Below, piece after piece: positions 63,801-64,000 of a stretch of DNA of 64,000 bases. Where the stretch lies: positions 62,001-126,000 of the forward strand of contig JACQDM010000010.1 in assembly GCA_016201045.1 (NCBI GenBank), written 5' to 3'. A program made the translations under genes and the position numbers. This DNA is from Afipia sp. (GTDB taxonomy: Bacteria > Pseudomonadota > Alphaproteobacteria > Rhizobiales > Xanthobacteraceae). Under the pieces are notes generated by a model. The model was not told the origin of the DNA. It saw only the letters and a list, made by a program, of their open reading frames with translations, and made no database searches. How positions within the stretch are numbered: the stretch's first letter is position 1; each line of letters begins with the position of its first letter.

Positions 63801-64000
63801 TCAGTTCGCGTCATCCTTGGCCGGTTCGCCCTTGGTGCGCACGCCGGAGATCATCTGGCGCATCTGGCGGATCTTGATGCCATCGGCGATTTCCATTTCG
63901 ATCTGGTCGTCGTCGACCACCTTGGTCACCTTGCCGACGAGGCCGCCATTGGTGACGACGGTGTCGCCGCGGCGGATGTTCTTCACGAGATCCTGATGGT
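63801..64000 (-). CDS. yajC: YajC, preprotein translocase accessory subunit (partial)
   Basis: Only the C-terminal 65 codons are in the window; the N-terminal membrane helix lies beyond the right edge. The visible cytoplasmic part, HQDLVKNIRRGDTVVTNGGLVGKVTKVVDDDQIEMEIADGIKIRQMRQMISGV, is the YajC domain. It ends in a basic/acidic tail 44 bp before secD. Confidence 0.93.
   Translation of the reverse strand, partial: HQDLVKNIRRGDTVVTNGGLVGKVTKVVDDDQIEMEIADGIKIRQMRQMISGVRTKGEPAKDDAN

Overview
The window looks like a chromosomal segment from an alphaproteobacterium of the Bradyrhizobium/Rhodopseudomonas/Afipia group (Nitrobacteraceae). The evidence is high GC with long antisense shadow ORFs, an ndvC-ndvD-ndvB beta-glucan locus of the Bradyrhizobium kind, alphaproteobacterial LexA boxes (GTTC-N7-GTTC), Omp25/31-type outer-membrane proteins, and a typical yajC-secD-secF-Mth938-squalene synthase-like block. 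I cannot name the species from sequence alone.

Layout. 0-6 kb: the end of a SPOR-like protein, a small membrane protein, then a divergent cyclic beta-1,3/1,6-glucan locus (GH17 membrane protein; small secreted protein; GH17-GT2 fusion synthase). 6-16 kb: an overlapping eight-gene operon of a dipeptide-type ABC transporter, an AtzG/AtzE/AtzH-like ureide-degrading set and a GntR regulator, facing a convergent allophanate hydrolase. Together these predict uptake and breakdown of a carboxybiuret- or ureide-like nitrogen source to ammonia and CO2. 16-19.4 kb: a TAXI-type TRAP transporter. 19.5-31.5 kb: an accessory stretch rich in small secreted proteins, with a LigD polymerase-domain fragment, an L,D-transpeptidase, a rhomboid protease, a caspase-like protein, a beta-barrel protein, and a Tat-leader ORF that appears to be the stump of a lost gene.

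31.5-37.6 kb: two large genes (a FecR/cadherin-like RTX protein and a caspase-SUMF1 fusion) lie between tRNA-Lys(TTT) and two extra copies of that tRNA's 3' end. This suggests tandem integration at the tRNA, although no integrase is visible here. 37.7-45 kb: small hypotheticals, a GrdB-like protein, an orphan BrnA-like antitoxin, cysK, then tgt-queA (queuosine), two cyclophilins and coaD. A pair of 78-bp palindromic elements sits against the coaD ribosome-binding site.

45-64 kb is mostly core: gyrA, a DUF2306 protein, ssb, an Omp25-type protein, uvrA (both ssb and uvrA carry LexA-type boxes upstream), an acetyltransferase, a Tat-exported FAH-fold protein, DUF3597, DUF2189, a patatin-like protein, a DUF1127 peptide, trmFO, a squalene/phytoene synthase-like protein, a Mth938-like protein, secF, secD and the start of yajC. 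No CRISPR array, IS transposase, integrase or rRNA gene was seen.
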